Counted from the first letter of the stretch, positions 32,880 through 42,451 are shown. The stretch: 64,000 nucleotides of DNA from Streptomyces sp. NBC_00442 (GCF_036014195.1 NZ_CP107918.1:4464001-4528000), one strand, 5' to 3'. Notes: generated by a model not told the origin, from the letters alone. Numbers and translations are program-made.

Positions 32880-35099
32880 GTGGCCACGTTCCTCTACCGC
32901 CTCGGCAGGTTCGCCTTCCGGCGCCGCCGCTATGTCGCCCTGGTGTGGGTGGCGCTGCTCGCCCTCGCCGGCTTCGGCGCGGCCTCCGCCACCACCGCCA
33001 CCTCCTCCTCCTTCTCGATCCCGGGCACCGAGGCGCAGCGCGCCTTCGACCTGCTCAAGGAGCGGTTCCCGAACCAGGCCGCCGACGGGGCGACCGCCCG
33101 GATCGTCTTCAAGGCGCCCGCCGGCCAGAAGATGGCCGACCCCGCCAACAAGGCCGCGGTCGAGAAGACCGTCTCCGGCCTGAAGTCGGGCTCCGACCAG
33201 GTCGGCTCGGTCACCGACCCGTTCGCCGCGAAGGCCGTGTCCGAGAACGGGCAGGGGTCCGTCGCGTACATCCAGGTCTCGTACAAGGTCAACGGGATGG
33301 AGCTGACCGACGACACCCGTGACGCGCTCAAGAAGAGCGGCGACGAGGCGAAGAAGTCCGGGCTCACCGTGGAGATCGGCGGTGACGCGCTCCAGGCCAT
33401 GCCGGAGACCGGCTCCGGCGAGATCATCGGCGTGGTCATCGCCGGACTCGTCCTGGTGATCACCTTCGGCTCGCTCGTGGCGGCGGGGCTTCCGCTGCTC
33501 ACCGCGATCATCGGTGTCGGCATCGGCGTCTCCACCATCACGGCGCTGGCCAACGTGCTCGACCTCGGCTCGACCACGTCCACGCTCGCGATGATGATCG
33601 GGCTCGCGGTCGGCATCGACTACGCGCTGTTCATCGTCTCGCGCTACCGGGCCGAGCTCGCCGAGGGCAGGGAACGCGAGGAAGCCGCGGGGCGGGCCGT
33701 GGGCACGGCCGGATCCGCGGTGGTGTTCGCCGGTCTGACCGTGGTCATCGCGCTCGTCGGGCTGGCCGTCGTGAACATTCCGATGCTCACCAAGATGGGC
33801 GCGGCCGCGGCCGGCACGGTCGTCATCGCCGTCCTCATCGCCCTCACCCTGATACCCGCGCTGCTCGGCTTCGCCGGCCGGCGCGTGCTCGGCCGCAAGG
33901 CCCGCAAGGCGTACGACAAGGGCGAGAGCGCGGGCGAGTCCAAGCCCAACATGGGCACCCGCTGGGCGAGCTTCGTGCTGCGCAAGCCGGTGTGGGTGCT
34001 GCTCGTCGGCGTGATCGGCCTCGGCGCGATCGCGCTGCCCGCGAGCTCGCTCCAGATGGGTCTGCCGGACGACGGCTCCCAGCCGACCTCCACCACCCAG
34101 CGCCGCGCCTACGACACCCTCTCCGAGGGCTTCGGGCCCGGCTTCAACGGGCCGCTCATGGTCGTCGTCGACGGCAAGGGCAGCAAGGACCCGCAGGCCG
34201 CGGCCGACCGGACGGTCGACGCGATCAAGAAGCTCCCGGACGCCGGTCCTGTGATGCCCCCGATGTTCAACAAGGGCACCGGCAACGACACGGCGACCAT
34301 CACGGTCATCCCGAAGTCCAAGCCGTCCTCGACGCAGACCGAGGACCTCGTCCACTCGATCCGGGACACCAGCGCCACGCTGAAGACGGACACCGGCGCG
34401 AAGCTCCTGGTCACCGGCTCGACCGCGATGAACATCGACTTCTCGCAGAAGATGAACGACGCGCTGCTGCCCTACCTGGCGCTCGTCGTCGGCCTGGCCT
34501 TCCTGCTCCTGATGGTGGTCTTCCGTTCGGTCCTGGTCCCGTTGAAGGCGGCTCTCGGCTTCCTGCTCTCGGTGGTCGCGGCCCTCGGTGCGGTCGTCGC
34601 GGTCTTCCAGTGGGGCTGGCTCGGCTCGCTGTTCGGCGTGCAGCAGACCGGCCCGATCATGTCGATGATGCCGATCTTCATGGTGGGCGTGGTCTTCGGC
34701 CTCGCGATGGACTACGAGGTCTTCCTGGTCACGCGGATGCGCGAGGCGTACGTCCACGGCGAGCGGCCGGGGCAGGCGATCGTCACCGGGTTCAAGCACG
34801 GCGCCCGGGTGGTCACCGCCGCCGCCATCATCATGATCGCGGTCTTCTCCGGCTTCATCGGCTCCAGCGAGCAGATGATCAAGATGATCGGCTTCGGCCT
34901 GGCGATCGCGGTCTTCTTCGACGCGTTCGTCGTCCGCATGGCGATCGTGCCCGCGGTGCTCGCGCTGCTCGGCGCGAAGGCCTGGTGGCTGCCGCGCTGG
35001 CTGGACCGGGTGCTGCCCAACGTCGACGTCGAGGGCGAGGGCCTGCGCGGGCAGCGGGCCGACGACGCCGACGGCGACCGCGAACTGGCGCGGGTCTGA
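32880..35099 (+). CDS. MMPL/RND-family transporter
   Basis: GTG 32880 follows CGGGAG at good spacing, giving 739 residues; an ATG at 32838 lacks a site. The product begins with RLGRFAFRRRRYVALVWVALLAL and has two repeats of one helix, a large extracytoplasmic loop and five helices, as in MmpL/RND proteins. The second membrane block has VVFGLAMDYEVFLVTRMRE and the first VGIDYALFIVSRYRAE, the Asp-Tyr pairs used for proton relay. It exports lipids or hydrophobic drugs with the proton gradient. The TetR gene in front probably represses it. Confidence 0.9.
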   Translation: MATFLYRLGRFAFRRRRYVALVWVALLALAGFGAASATTATSSSFSIPGTEAQRAFDLLKERFPNQAADGATARIVFKAPAGQKMADPANKAAVEKTVSGLKSGSDQVGSVTDPFAAKAVSENGQGSVAYIQVSYKVNGMELTDDTRDALKKSGDEAKKSGLTVEIGGDALQAMPETGSGEIIGVVIAGLVLVITFGSLVAAGLPLLTAIIGVGIGVSTITALANVLDLGSTTSTLAMMIGLAVGIDYALFIVSRYRAELAEGREREEAAGRAVGTAGSAVVFAGLTVVIALVGLAVVNIPMLTKMGAAAAGTVVIAVLIALTLIPALLGFAGRRVLGRKARKAYDKGESAGESKPNMGTRWASFVLRKPVWVLLVGVIGLGAIALPASSLQMGLPDDGSQPTSTTQRRAYDTLSEGFGPGFNGPLMVVVDGKGSKDPQAAADRTVDAIKKLPDAGPVMPPMFNKGTGNDTATITVIPKSKPSSTQTEDLVHSIRDTSATLKTDTGAKLLVTGSTAMNIDFSQKMNDALLPYLALVVGLAFLLLMVVFRSVLVPLKAALGFLLSVVAALGAVVAVFQWGWLGSLFGVQQTGPIMSMMPIFMVGVVFGLAMDYEVFLVTRMREAYVHGERPGQAIVTGFKHGARVVTAAAIIMIAVFSGFIGSSEQMIKMIGFGLAIAVFFDAFVVRMAIVPAVLALLGAKAWWLPRWLDRVLPNVDVEGEGLRGQRADDADGDRELARV

Positions 35100-35215
35100 C
35101 CCCGCCCCTCCGGCGGGTCCGACCCGCCCCCTGAACGCCGGGGCCCCTCGAACCGAGCGGCCGAGGGTCCCGGCCGACGCCGGCGGCCTGTGGGGACGGG
35201 ACCGCCGGCGACCGT

Positions 35216-35246
35216 GGCCCCCCGTGCGCACCGCGCGCGGGGGGCC
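35216..35246. terminator. bidirectional hairpin between MMPL and SsgA-like genes
   Basis: GGCCCCCCG pairs with CGGGGGGCC (9 bp) with an inner GC-rich loop that can pair further. It lies between two convergent stop codons. Confidence 0.65.
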
Positions 35247-35267
35247 TTCGCGTCGCCGGGGCCGGCC

Positions 35268-35672
35268 TCAGGGCCGGCGGCCCGCCGGGGACGGCGCGGC
35301 CCGTGCGTCGGTGGCGTAGGTGTGGCGCAGGAAGCGGACCAGGGGCGAGCTGTCGAACTGGACCACCGCCACTCCGTCCGGCGAGTGGAATTCGAGCACC
35401 GTCTGGGCCCGGCCGCACGGCCAGACGCTCACGTCGCCCCGGCTGGCCGGGGCGCGCAGGCCCGATTCGAGCAGCGAGCGCGGGAAGATCCACTCGTTGC
35501 CGCCGGGGAAGGCGAAGCAGACCGCACCCGAGGTGTCGGCGGGGTCGTAGCGCATGGCGACGGGGACGGGATTGGAGAGCGGGGCGTCCGTGACGACACG
35601 GGCCCGCGCGTGATCCTCCACGGAGCGGCCGGCGGTGTGGTCCTCGGCGTGGTCCTCGACTGCGGGGGACAT
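35268..35672 (-). CDS. SsgA-like sporulation/cell-division regulator
   Basis: ATG 35672 follows GGTGAGGAG and gives 134 residues. It has the SsgA-like core: PVPVAMRYDPADTSGAVCFAFPGGNEWIFPRSLLESGLRAPASRGDVSVWPCGRAQTVLEFHSPDGVAVVQFDSSPLVRFLRHTYA. SsgA-like proteins occur only in morphologically complex actinomycetes and steer septum placement and peptidoglycan events during sporulation. By place (beside the CbiMQO transporter and near PBP, Pmt and RsmA genes) it could be ssgE, but I cannot confirm the subfamily. Confidence 0.85.
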   Translation of the reverse strand: MSPAVEDHAEDHTAGRSVEDHARARVVTDAPLSNPVPVAMRYDPADTSGAVCFAFPGGNEWIFPRSLLESGLRAPASRGDVSVWPCGRAQTVLEFHSPDGVAVVQFDSSPLVRFLRHTYATDARAAPSPAGRRP

Positions 35673-35798
35673 CGATCGCTCCTCACCCTGGTGCTGTCGG
35701 ATACCGGAATACCGGTTCGCGCTATTTGTTCTCCAATGTCCCATATTTCCGGAGGAAACCCTCGGCGAGTCGGCTTGGCACCTGTTGTTCGTACGCTT

Positions 35799-35829
35799 TT
35801 GCAAGAGGTTCGCAACAGGGCACTATCAT
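35799..35829 (+). promoter_or_regulatory. Nur-like (nickel) box and promoter upstream of cbiMN
   Basis: TTGCAA (35799-35804), five bases, and TCGCAA (35810-35815) match the TTGCAA-N5-TTGCAA box known for Nur, the Streptomyces nickel-responsive Fur-family repressor, with one mismatch. TATCAT at 35824-35829 is a possible -10, and TTGCAA would overlap the -35, so binding would block it. The cbiM start is 63 bases further on. Confidence 0.55.
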
Positions 35830-35891
35830 CAAACGGTTCTGCGCACGCCCGCGCAGGGAAGAGGGCGCCCACGGGAAATCGGAGTCCACCC

Positions 35892-36980
35892 ATGCACGTA
35901 CCCGATGGATTCATCAACGCACCTGTATCGGCGGTCACAGGCGTGGTCGCCGCCGCCGCCGTCGCCATCAGCCTGCGCGGCGCGCGGCGCGAGCTCGGCG
36001 GCGACCCCCACGCGCTGAGCGGCGGCGGAGAGAAGACGGCGCCGCTCGCGGGCCTGGTCGCCGCGTTCATCTTCGCGGTGCAGATGCTGAACTTCCCCGT
36101 CGCGGCCGGCACCAGCGGACACCTGCTGGGCGGCGCGCTCGCCGCGATACTCGTCGGCCCCTACACGGGCGTGCTGTGCGTGTCCGTCGTCCTGCTCATG
36201 CAGGGCATCCTCTTCGCCGACGGCGGCCTCACCGCGCTCGGCGTCAACATCACCGACATGGCGATCACGACCACCGTCGTCGCCTACGTCGTCTTCCGCG
36301 CCCTGGTCAAGGTGCTGCCCCGCACCCGCCGCTCGGTGACCGTCGCCTCCTTCGTGGCCGCGCTGCTCTCCGTGCCGGCCGCGGCCCTCGTCTTCACCGC
36401 GATCTACGCACTCGGCGGCACCACCGACGTCCCGATCGGCAAGGTGCTCACCGCGATGGTCGGCGTGCACATCCTCATCGGCATCGGCGAAGCCGTCATC
36501 ACCGCGCTCACCGTGGGCGCGGTCATCGCGGTCCGCCCCGACCTCGTGTACGGCGCCCGCGGCCTGACCGCGCCGCTCAAGCTGCGCGTCGGCGGCGAAC
36601 TCGTCGACGCGCCGGCCGCACCCGCCCCCGCCGCGGCCCGCACCGGGTCCACCCGCAAGGTGTGGGGCATCGGCATCGTCACCGCCCTGCTGCTCGCCGG
36701 CTTCGTGTCTTTCTACGCCTCGGCCAGCCCCGACGGCCTGGAGAAGGTCGCCCACGACAAGGGCATCGACGCCAAGACCACCCAGCACGCCTCGTCCGAC
36801 TCCCCGCTCGCCGACTACTCCGTCAAGGACGTCGGCGACGCCCGCCTGGCCGGCGGCCTCGCCGGAGTGATCGGCGTCGGCGTCACGGTGGCGGTCGGCA
36901 GCGGCGTGTTCTGGGCGGTGCGCAGGCGCCGCACCGAGTCGAAGCCCACCGCCGCCGAACGCACCCCGGAAGCCGTCTGA
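35892..36980 (+). CDS. cbiM: ECF-type cobalt/nickel transporter, CbiM-CbiN-like fusion
   Basis: ATG 35892 follows GGAG and gives 362 residues. It starts with MHVPDGFI, in which the first His and the N-terminus bind the metal in CbiM/NikM proteins. Several helices follow (VAAFIFAVQMLNFPVAAGTSGHLLGGALAAILVGPYTG with a conserved HLLGG). The C-terminal third has a helix, a PDGLEKVAHDKG loop and a last helix, the PDGLE (CbiN-like) part. It takes up Co or Ni with the downstream CbiQ and CbiO. The Nur-like box suggests nickel. Confidence 0.9.
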   Translation: MHVPDGFINAPVSAVTGVVAAAAVAISLRGARRELGGDPHALSGGGEKTAPLAGLVAAFIFAVQMLNFPVAAGTSGHLLGGALAAILVGPYTGVLCVSVVLLMQGILFADGGLTALGVNITDMAITTTVVAYVVFRALVKVLPRTRRSVTVASFVAALLSVPAAALVFTAIYALGGTTDVPIGKVLTAMVGVHILIGIGEAVITALTVGAVIAVRPDLVYGARGLTAPLKLRVGGELVDAPAAPAPAAARTGSTRKVWGIGIVTALLLAGFVSFYASASPDGLEKVAHDKGIDAKTTQHASSDSPLADYSVKDVGDARLAGGLAGVIGVGVTVAVGSGVFWAVRRRRTESKPTAAERTPEAV

Positions 36981-36981
36981 C

Positions 36982-37743
36982 ATGGGAGCGGGCCACTCCC
37001 ACCGGCTGTACCGGCACGGCCACTCGCCGGTCCACGACCTGCCCCCGCACTGCAAGCTCGCCGCGGTGTTCCTGTTCGTGGTCGTCGTCGTGTCCACGCC
37101 GCGCGAGGCGATGTGGGCCTTCGCGCTGTACGCCGTGCTGCTCGCCGCCGTGGCGGGCGCGGCCCGCATCACGGCCGGCTACCTCCTCAAGCGGCTGCTC
37201 ATCGAGATCCCGTTCGTGGCGTTCGCGGTGCTCATGCCGTTCGTCGTGCCCGGCGAGCAGGTGCACGTGCTCGGCCTCTCGCTCAGCGAGAGCGGGCTGT
37301 GGGGCGCCTGGAACGTGCTCGCCAAGGGCACGCTCGGCGTCGCGGCGTCCGTGATCCTCGCCTCCACCACCGAACTGCGCGCGCTCCTTCTCGGCCTCCA
37401 GCGCCTGCGGCTGCCCCCGCTGCTCGTCCAGATCGCCTCGTTCATGATCCGGTACGGGGACGTCATCACCGACGAGATGCGCCGGATGTCCATCGCCCGC
37501 CGCTCCCGCGGCTTCGAGGCGCGGGGCGTGCGCTCCTGGGGCGTCCTCGCGAAGTCGGCGGGCGCGCTCTTCATCCGCTCCTACGAGCGCGGCGAACGCG
37601 TCCACCTCGCGATGGTCAGCCGCGGGTACGCCGGCACGATGCCGGTCATCGACGAGGTGACGGCGACCGGAACCCAGTGGACGCGGGCGGTCGCCCTGCC
37701 GGGGGCGGCGCTGGTGGTGTGTCTGCTGGGGTGGACACTGTGA
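36982..37743 (+). CDS. cbiQ: ECF transporter membrane component CbiQ
   Basis: ATG 36982 begins one base after the cbiM stop. The 253-residue product has membrane helices (LAAVFLFVVVVVSTP, then LLIEIPFVAFAVLMPFVV) and the two coupling helices with ARG-like motifs: MRRMSIARRSRGFEARG and RGERVHLAMVSRGYAG, which touch the ATPase. It joins the metal-binding CbiM to the CbiO ATPase. Its last codons lie in a 35-base tandem duplication that runs into cbiO. Confidence 0.9.
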   Translation: MGAGHSHRLYRHGHSPVHDLPPHCKLAAVFLFVVVVVSTPREAMWAFALYAVLLAAVAGAARITAGYLLKRLLIEIPFVAFAVLMPFVVPGEQVHVLGLSLSESGLWGAWNVLAKGTLGVAASVILASTTELRALLLGLQRLRLPPLLVQIASFMIRYGDVITDEMRRMSIARRSRGFEARGVRSWGVLAKSAGALFIRSYERGERVHLAMVSRGYAGTMPVIDEVTATGTQWTRAVALPGAALVVCLLGWTL

Positions 37744-37774
37744 CGCCCGAACCGTGTCTGCCGGGGTGGACACC

Positions 37775-37789
<15 letters not shown>
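37720..37789 (+). repeat. 35-base tandem duplication at the cbiQ/cbiO junction
   Basis: 37720-37754 and 37755-37789 are the same 35 bases with two changes (TGTCTGCTGGGGTGGACACT against TGTCTGCCGGGGTGGACACC, then GTGACGCCCGAACCG in both). The cbiQ stop is in the first copy and the likely cbiO start in the second. Confidence 0.85.
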
Positions 37790-38599
<810 letters not shown>

Positions 38600-38610
38600 C
38601 CCCCTTTACG

Positions 38611-38827
38611 CGCAGTTCCCCGCGCCCCTCAGCTACTTGGTGCCGGGCGGCATGGACATCCTCAGCCCGTCCGGAGGACGAGCGCCCTTGAGGCGCGATA
38701 CGGGGTCTGGGGCGGAGCCCCAGGGAGCCGGGCCATCAAACCCCGCCGCACGGGATGGGGGTCCCCCCTGCTCATTAAGAGCTTGGGGGAGGGTGGGAAA
38801 ACGCGTTGGGGTCGGGGGCGGAGCCCC
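38611..38827. repeat. Streptomyces intergenic repeat cluster before the serine hydrolase
   Basis: It contains CGCAGTTCCCCGCGCCCCTC (38611-38630), a composite block ending in GGGGTCTGGGGCGGAGCCCC (about 38662-38721) and a variant of that 20-mer at 38808-38827. The CTGGGGC-GGA-GCCCCAG part can form a hairpin. The composite block recurs at 53366-53431. No gene is evident between 38600 and 38889. Confidence 0.75.
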
Positions 38828-38889
38828 AGAGAGGTCGGGCACCATGGTGGGGGTGCCGGCTTGGTGCCGCGTGGGCGAGGGAGCGGATC

Positions 38890-40053
38890 GTGGTCGACGT
38901 ACAGGGCGCCGTAGCACCGGGCTACGAGCCGGTCCAGGACGCCTTCGTGCGCAATTTCGAGCAGAGGGGCGACCGCGGCGCCGCCGTGGCCGTGTACCGC
39001 GACGGCCGCAAGGTGGTCGACCTGTGGGCCGGCACCAAGGACGTCGACGGGACGGCCCCCTGGGCCCTGGACACCGCCCAGATCGTCCGCTCGGCCACGA
39101 AGGGCGTGGCCGCCGCCGTCCCCCTCCTCCTCCATCAGCGCGGCCGCCTCGACCTGGACGCCCCGGTGTCGACGTACTGGCCCGAGTTCAAGACCGCCGG
39201 CAAGGAACGCACCCTCGTACGGCACCTCCTCGCGCACCGGGCCGGGGTGCCCGCCCTCGACCGGCCGGTGACCCCCGCGGAGGCCGCCGACGGCGAGAGC
39301 GGGCCCGCGGCCGTCGCCGCGCAGGCCCCGTTCTGGGAGCCCGGCACCGCGCACGGCTACCACGCACAGACGTACAGCTGGCTCCTCGCCGAGCTGGTCC
39401 GGCGGGTCACCGGGCGGACCATCGGGCGCTGGGCCGCCGAGGAGATAGCCGGCCCGCTCGCCCTGGACTTCTGGATGGGTGTGCCCGGCACGGAGGCACA
39501 CCGGGTGGGCCGGGTCGGCCCGGTCGAGCCGCCCGAGGACGGCGCCGGCACGCTGCGGATGCGCCCCAAGCGCAACGTCGCCGAGGCGTACGCGGACCCG
39601 CGCTCGCTGACCCGGCGCGCGTTCGGCGCGATCGACCCGCTGCCCGACGAGAACGACCCCGCCTACCGCGCCGCCGAACTCCCCGCGTCCGCCGGCGTCT
39701 CCACCGCCCGCGGGCTGGCCCGTTTCTACGCGGCCACCATCGGCGAAGTGGACGGCGGGGAGCGGCTGTTCGCGCCCGCGACCCTCACCCTGGCCCGCAC
39801 GGAGGAGAGCGCGGGACCCGACCGGGTGCTCGTCGTGAACACCCGTTTCGGGCTCGGCTACATGCTGCACGGCCCGGCGTCCCCGCTGCTCGCGCCCGGC
39901 TCCTTCGGGCACCCGGGCCGCGGTGGCTCGCTCGGCTTCGCCGACCCCGAGTCGGGGACGGCGTTCGGCTATGTGACCAACGGGCTGCAGAAGGGCGTCA
40001 CGGCCGATCCCCGGGCCCAGGCCTTGGTGAGGGCGCTACGTTCGGTCGTATGA
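38890..40053 (+). CDS. serine hydrolase (beta-lactamase/esterase class C family)
   Basis: GTG 38890 follows GAGGGAG and gives 387 residues. The SxxK motif is SATK (QIVRSATKGVAAAVPLLLHQRGRLDLDAPV), followed by YWPEF and LLAHRAGVPAL, then the Tyr motif region (HGYHAQTYSWLLAELVRRVTGR). The last motif is an HPGRGGSLGFADPESGTAFGYVTNG stretch in place of KTG. Such proteins are esterases or peptidases rather than true beta-lactamases. No signal peptide is seen. It overlaps the SDR gene by ATGA, so both form one operon. Confidence 0.87.
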   Translation: MVDVQGAVAPGYEPVQDAFVRNFEQRGDRGAAVAVYRDGRKVVDLWAGTKDVDGTAPWALDTAQIVRSATKGVAAAVPLLLHQRGRLDLDAPVSTYWPEFKTAGKERTLVRHLLAHRAGVPALDRPVTPAEAADGESGPAAVAAQAPFWEPGTAHGYHAQTYSWLLAELVRRVTGRTIGRWAAEEIAGPLALDFWMGVPGTEAHRVGRVGPVEPPEDGAGTLRMRPKRNVAEAYADPRSLTRRAFGAIDPLPDENDPAYRAAELPASAGVSTARGLARFYAATIGEVDGGERLFAPATLTLARTEESAGPDRVLVVNTRFGLGYMLHGPASPLLAPGSFGHPGRGGSLGFADPESGTAFGYVTNGLQKGVTADPRAQALVRALRSVV

Positions 40054-40871
40054 CGCAACCTCAGACGACTCCGACCGCTCAGACGACTCCGACGGCTCCG
40101 CACATCGCACGCTTCCAGGGTCACGCCGCGCTGGTCACCGGCGCGGCCCGTGGCATCGGTGCCGCCATCGCGCGCCGGCTCACCGCCGAAGGCGCCCAAG
40201 TCCTGCTCGCCGACATCGACTTGGCGGGCGCCGAGGCCACCGCGGCCGGGCTGAAGGGCGCCGTCGCCCGGCACTGCGACGTCGCCGACCGGGCATCGGT
40301 GGAGGCCGCGGTCTCCTTCGCCGTCGAGGAGTTCGGCCGGCTCGACGTCCTGGTCAACAACGCCTACTCCTGCACGCCGGACGCCGCGCGCTTCGAGGAC
40401 GAGGACGACGAGGAGTGGGCGCGCGACCTCGATGTCAGCCTCGGCGGAGCCTTCCGCTGTTCCCGCGCCGCGCTGCCGCACCTGGCCGCGTCCGGGCGGG
40501 GTGCGATCGTGAACATCGGCTCCGTCAACGGCGAGCAGGCCTTCGGCAACCACGCCTACAGCGCCGCCAAGGCGGGCCTGGCCTCCCTGACCCGTACGCT
40601 CGCCGGTGACGCCGCGCCGCGCGGGGTGCGCGTCAACCTCGTGCACCCCGGAACCATCCGGACCCCCGCCTGGGAGGACCGTCCGGACCAGCTGGAGCGG
40701 GTCTCGCCCATGTATCCGCTGGGCCGGGTCGGTGAGCCGGAGGACATCGCGGCCGCCGTCGCCTTCCTCGCCTCGGCCGACGCGTCCTGGGTCACCGGCA
40801 CCACTCTGCGCGTCGACGGCGGCCTGCTCGCCGTCAACACCGGGTTCCTGCGGGCGGCGGGCGGGGCGTAG
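40050..40871 (+). CDS. short-chain dehydrogenase/reductase
   Basis: ATG 40050 overlaps the serine hydrolase stop (ATGA). The 273-residue product has TGAARGIGAAIARRL (coenzyme loop), a cofactor-choosing Asp (LLADIDLAGA) that suggests NAD, NNAYS, the catalytic Ser (IVNIGSVNGEQ), YSAAK (Tyr and Lys) and a classical C-terminus (WVTGTTLRVDGGLLAV). The substrate is unknown. Coupling with an esterase-like protein suggests a two-step catabolic reaction. Confidence 0.9.
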   Translation: MTQPQTTPTAQTTPTAPHIARFQGHAALVTGAARGIGAAIARRLTAEGAQVLLADIDLAGAEATAAGLKGAVARHCDVADRASVEAAVSFAVEEFGRLDVLVNNAYSCTPDAARFEDEDDEEWARDLDVSLGGAFRCSRAALPHLAASGRGAIVNIGSVNGEQAFGNHAYSAAKAGLASLTRTLAGDAAPRGVRVNLVHPGTIRTPAWEDRPDQLERVSPMYPLGRVGEPEDIAAAVAFLASADASWVTGTTLRVDGGLLAVNTGFLRAAGGA

Positions 40872-40913
40872 GCCTGCCCCGGGACCCCGCCTCCGCCTGC
40901 GGCCCGCGTCTCG

Positions 40914-40982
40914 CGCAGTTCCCCGCGCCCCTCAACCCCGTTTTCGGCTGCGGGCCGTGCTCGCGGTCTGGGGCGGAGCCCC
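40914..40982. repeat. intergenic repeat pair between convergent genes
   Basis: CGCAGTTCCCCGCGCCCCTC at 40914-40933 and GGTCTGGGGCGGAGCCCC at 40965-40982 recur from other gene ends in this window. They fill the gap between the SDR and the imine-reductase-like gene and could be a two-way terminator. Confidence 0.7.
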
Positions 40983-40994
40983 AGGGGGGCCGGG

Positions 40995-41876
40995 TCAGCG
41001 GGTCAGCAAGTCGATTACGCCGGTCAGGTCCTCGTCGCCGCTGCCCGCCGCCAGGCGACGCCGCATCAGCGCGAAGTACGGGCTCAGCAGTTCCGGGCTG
41101 ACACCCTGCTGCTCGGCGGTGCTCAGCAAGGTCGGTGTGCCGGCCACCTGCATGGCCAGACGGGAAACGACGCCCTTGGTGTAGTCGCCACTGCGCAACT
41201 GGTCGGCGGTCTGGTGCACCGCCGGGGACATCGCGACGAGCCAGTCCGCGAGCAACGGGGCGAGCGCCACGGGGTCGATGTCCTCCTTGCGGACCAGGGC
41301 GAAGGCGTGCGCGACTCCGGCGAACATCCCGTACATGGCGCTGAGCAGGGCCACGTCATGCAGGGAAGCGAAGCCCGCGTCCTCGCCGACGTAGGTGGTG
41401 CCGGCCGGGACGCCCAGGGTCACCAGGTGCCGCTCGAACAGTTCCCGCGAGCCGCTGTAGAAGACATAGCCGCCGGCTTCCGGGACGCCGATCATCGGCG
41501 GGACGGCCATGATTCCGCCGTCCAGGTAGCGGGCGCCGCGCTCGCGGGCCCACTCGGCGCGGGCGCGGGCCTCGGCGGGGGTGCTGGTGGTCAGGTTGAC
41601 CAGGTCCCTGCCGGTCAGGTCGGTGCCGGTCAGCACCTCCTCGACCGAGGCGTCGTCCAACAGGCATACGACAATCAGGGTGTTCGCCGCGACCGCCTCG
41701 GCGGCGCTGCCGGCGACCGTCGCCCCCTCGGCGGCGAGCGCCGCGGCGCGGGCCGGGGTGCGGTTCCAGACGGTGAGCGGGTGGCCGGCGGCGAGCCAGG
41801 TACGGGCCAGCGCGGTGCCCATCGCGCCGAGGCCAAGCAGGGTGACGGAAGTCTGTTCAACAGTGGTGTGTGCCAT
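40995..41876 (-). CDS. NAD(P)-dependent imine reductase-like oxidoreductase
   Basis: From ATG 41876 the product is 293 residues. The N-terminal Rossmann domain has VTLLGLGAMGTALARTWLAAGHPLTVWNRT, where Arg after Asn favours NADPH. The LVNLTTSTPAEA and YLDGGIMAVPPMIG blocks follow, as in the beta-hydroxyacid dehydrogenase/imine reductase group. The C-terminal all-helical domain would dimerise. The catalytic Lys of hydroxyacid dehydrogenases is not seen (AGFASLHDVALLSAMYG, with Asp there), which suits imine reductases. It is divergent from an HxlR regulator. Confidence 0.82.
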   Translation of the reverse strand: MAHTTVEQTSVTLLGLGAMGTALARTWLAAGHPLTVWNRTPARAAALAAEGATVAGSAAEAVAANTLIVVCLLDDASVEEVLTGTDLTGRDLVNLTTSTPAEARARAEWARERGARYLDGGIMAVPPMIGVPEAGGYVFYSGSRELFERHLVTLGVPAGTTYVGEDAGFASLHDVALLSAMYGMFAGVAHAFALVRKEDIDPVALAPLLADWLVAMSPAVHQTADQLRSGDYTKGVVSRLAMQVAGTPTLLSTAEQQGVSPELLSPYFALMRRRLAAGSGDEDLTGVIDLLTR

Positions 41877-41972
41877 GCCGATTAGGCTGGTCGCAGGCCC
41901 GTGAGTGATCAAGTACGCACTTCGGAGTGGGTGGTTACCCCGGGGTGAGCGAGCAGGTCGGAGGGGTGGGGC

Positions 41973-42428
41973 ATGGCGACGCTGAACAGGCCGGGTGCAC
42001 CGGACGGACACGTCTGCGGGATCGATACCGCGATGGAGGTGATCGGCGGCAAGTGGAAGGTGCTGATCCTCTGGGCGCTCCACGAACACCCCCGCCGCCG
42101 CTTCGGCGAGCTGCGCCGACTGCTTCCCGGCATCACCGAGAAGGTGCTGGCCTCCCACCTGCGGGAGCTGGAAGCGGACCTCGTCGTGCGCCGCGTCGCT
42201 CACGACGAGGTGCCGCCGCGCGTGGAGTATTCGCTGACCGAGGACGGCATGCGCCTCAACGACGCACTCGGGCCGCTGGCCGCCTGGGGCCGCGAGCGGC
42301 CGGCCACTCAGGGGCTGGATCAGGGGCTGGATCAGGCGTTGGATCAGGGGGTGGATCAGGCGCTGGCGGAGAAGGCGGACCAGGCTCTGTTCCGGGGGCC
42401 GCTTCCGTCCGTCCTCCCCAAGGTGTGA
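41973..42428 (+). CDS. HxlR-family transcriptional regulator
   Basis: The 151-residue product has the HxlR winged helix: CGIDTAMEVIGGKWKVLILWALHEHPRRRFGELRRLLPGITEKVLASHLRELEADLVVRRVAHDEVPPRVEYSLTEDG. Cys-15 in the usual position can serve as a redox or aldehyde sensor in this family. The C-terminal tail is unusual: four to five GLDQ-like tetrapeptides from a 12-base tandem repeat. It is divergent from the imine-reductase-like gene and probably controls it. Confidence 0.88.
   Translation: MATLNRPGAPDGHVCGIDTAMEVIGGKWKVLILWALHEHPRRRFGELRRLLPGITEKVLASHLRELEADLVVRRVAHDEVPPRVEYSLTEDGMRLNDALGPLAAWGRERPATQGLDQGLDQALDQGVDQALAEKADQALFRGPLPSVLPKV
42311..42358 (+). repeat. 12-base tandem repeat inside the HxlR gene tail
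   Basis: Four units of 12 bases (GGGGCTGGATCA and variants) code for GLDQGLDQALDQGVDQ. The length is a multiple of three, so copy-number change keeps the frame. Confidence 0.85.
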
Positions 42429-42431
42429 ACC

Positions 42432-42451
42432 GGGGTCCGGGGCGGAGCCCC
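42432..42451. repeat. intergenic repeat GGGGTCCGGGGCGGAGCCCC
   Basis: One-base variant of the repeat at 38702 and 53412, between two convergent genes, able to form a CCGGGGC-GGA-GCCCCGG hairpin. Confidence 0.7.

Noticed and set aside
35673..35891. Cobalamin riboswitch in front of cbiM
   Set aside because: No B12-box-like sequence is seen, and the leader after the likely promoter is only about 55 bases.
38637..38889. N-terminal extension of the serine hydrolase
   Set aside because: The extension would be translated from intergenic repeats; GTG 38890 has a good ribosome site and begins the conserved part.
42311..42358. CRISPR-like direct repeats
   Set aside because: The units are 12 bases, contiguous and in frame inside a coding region; no spacers.
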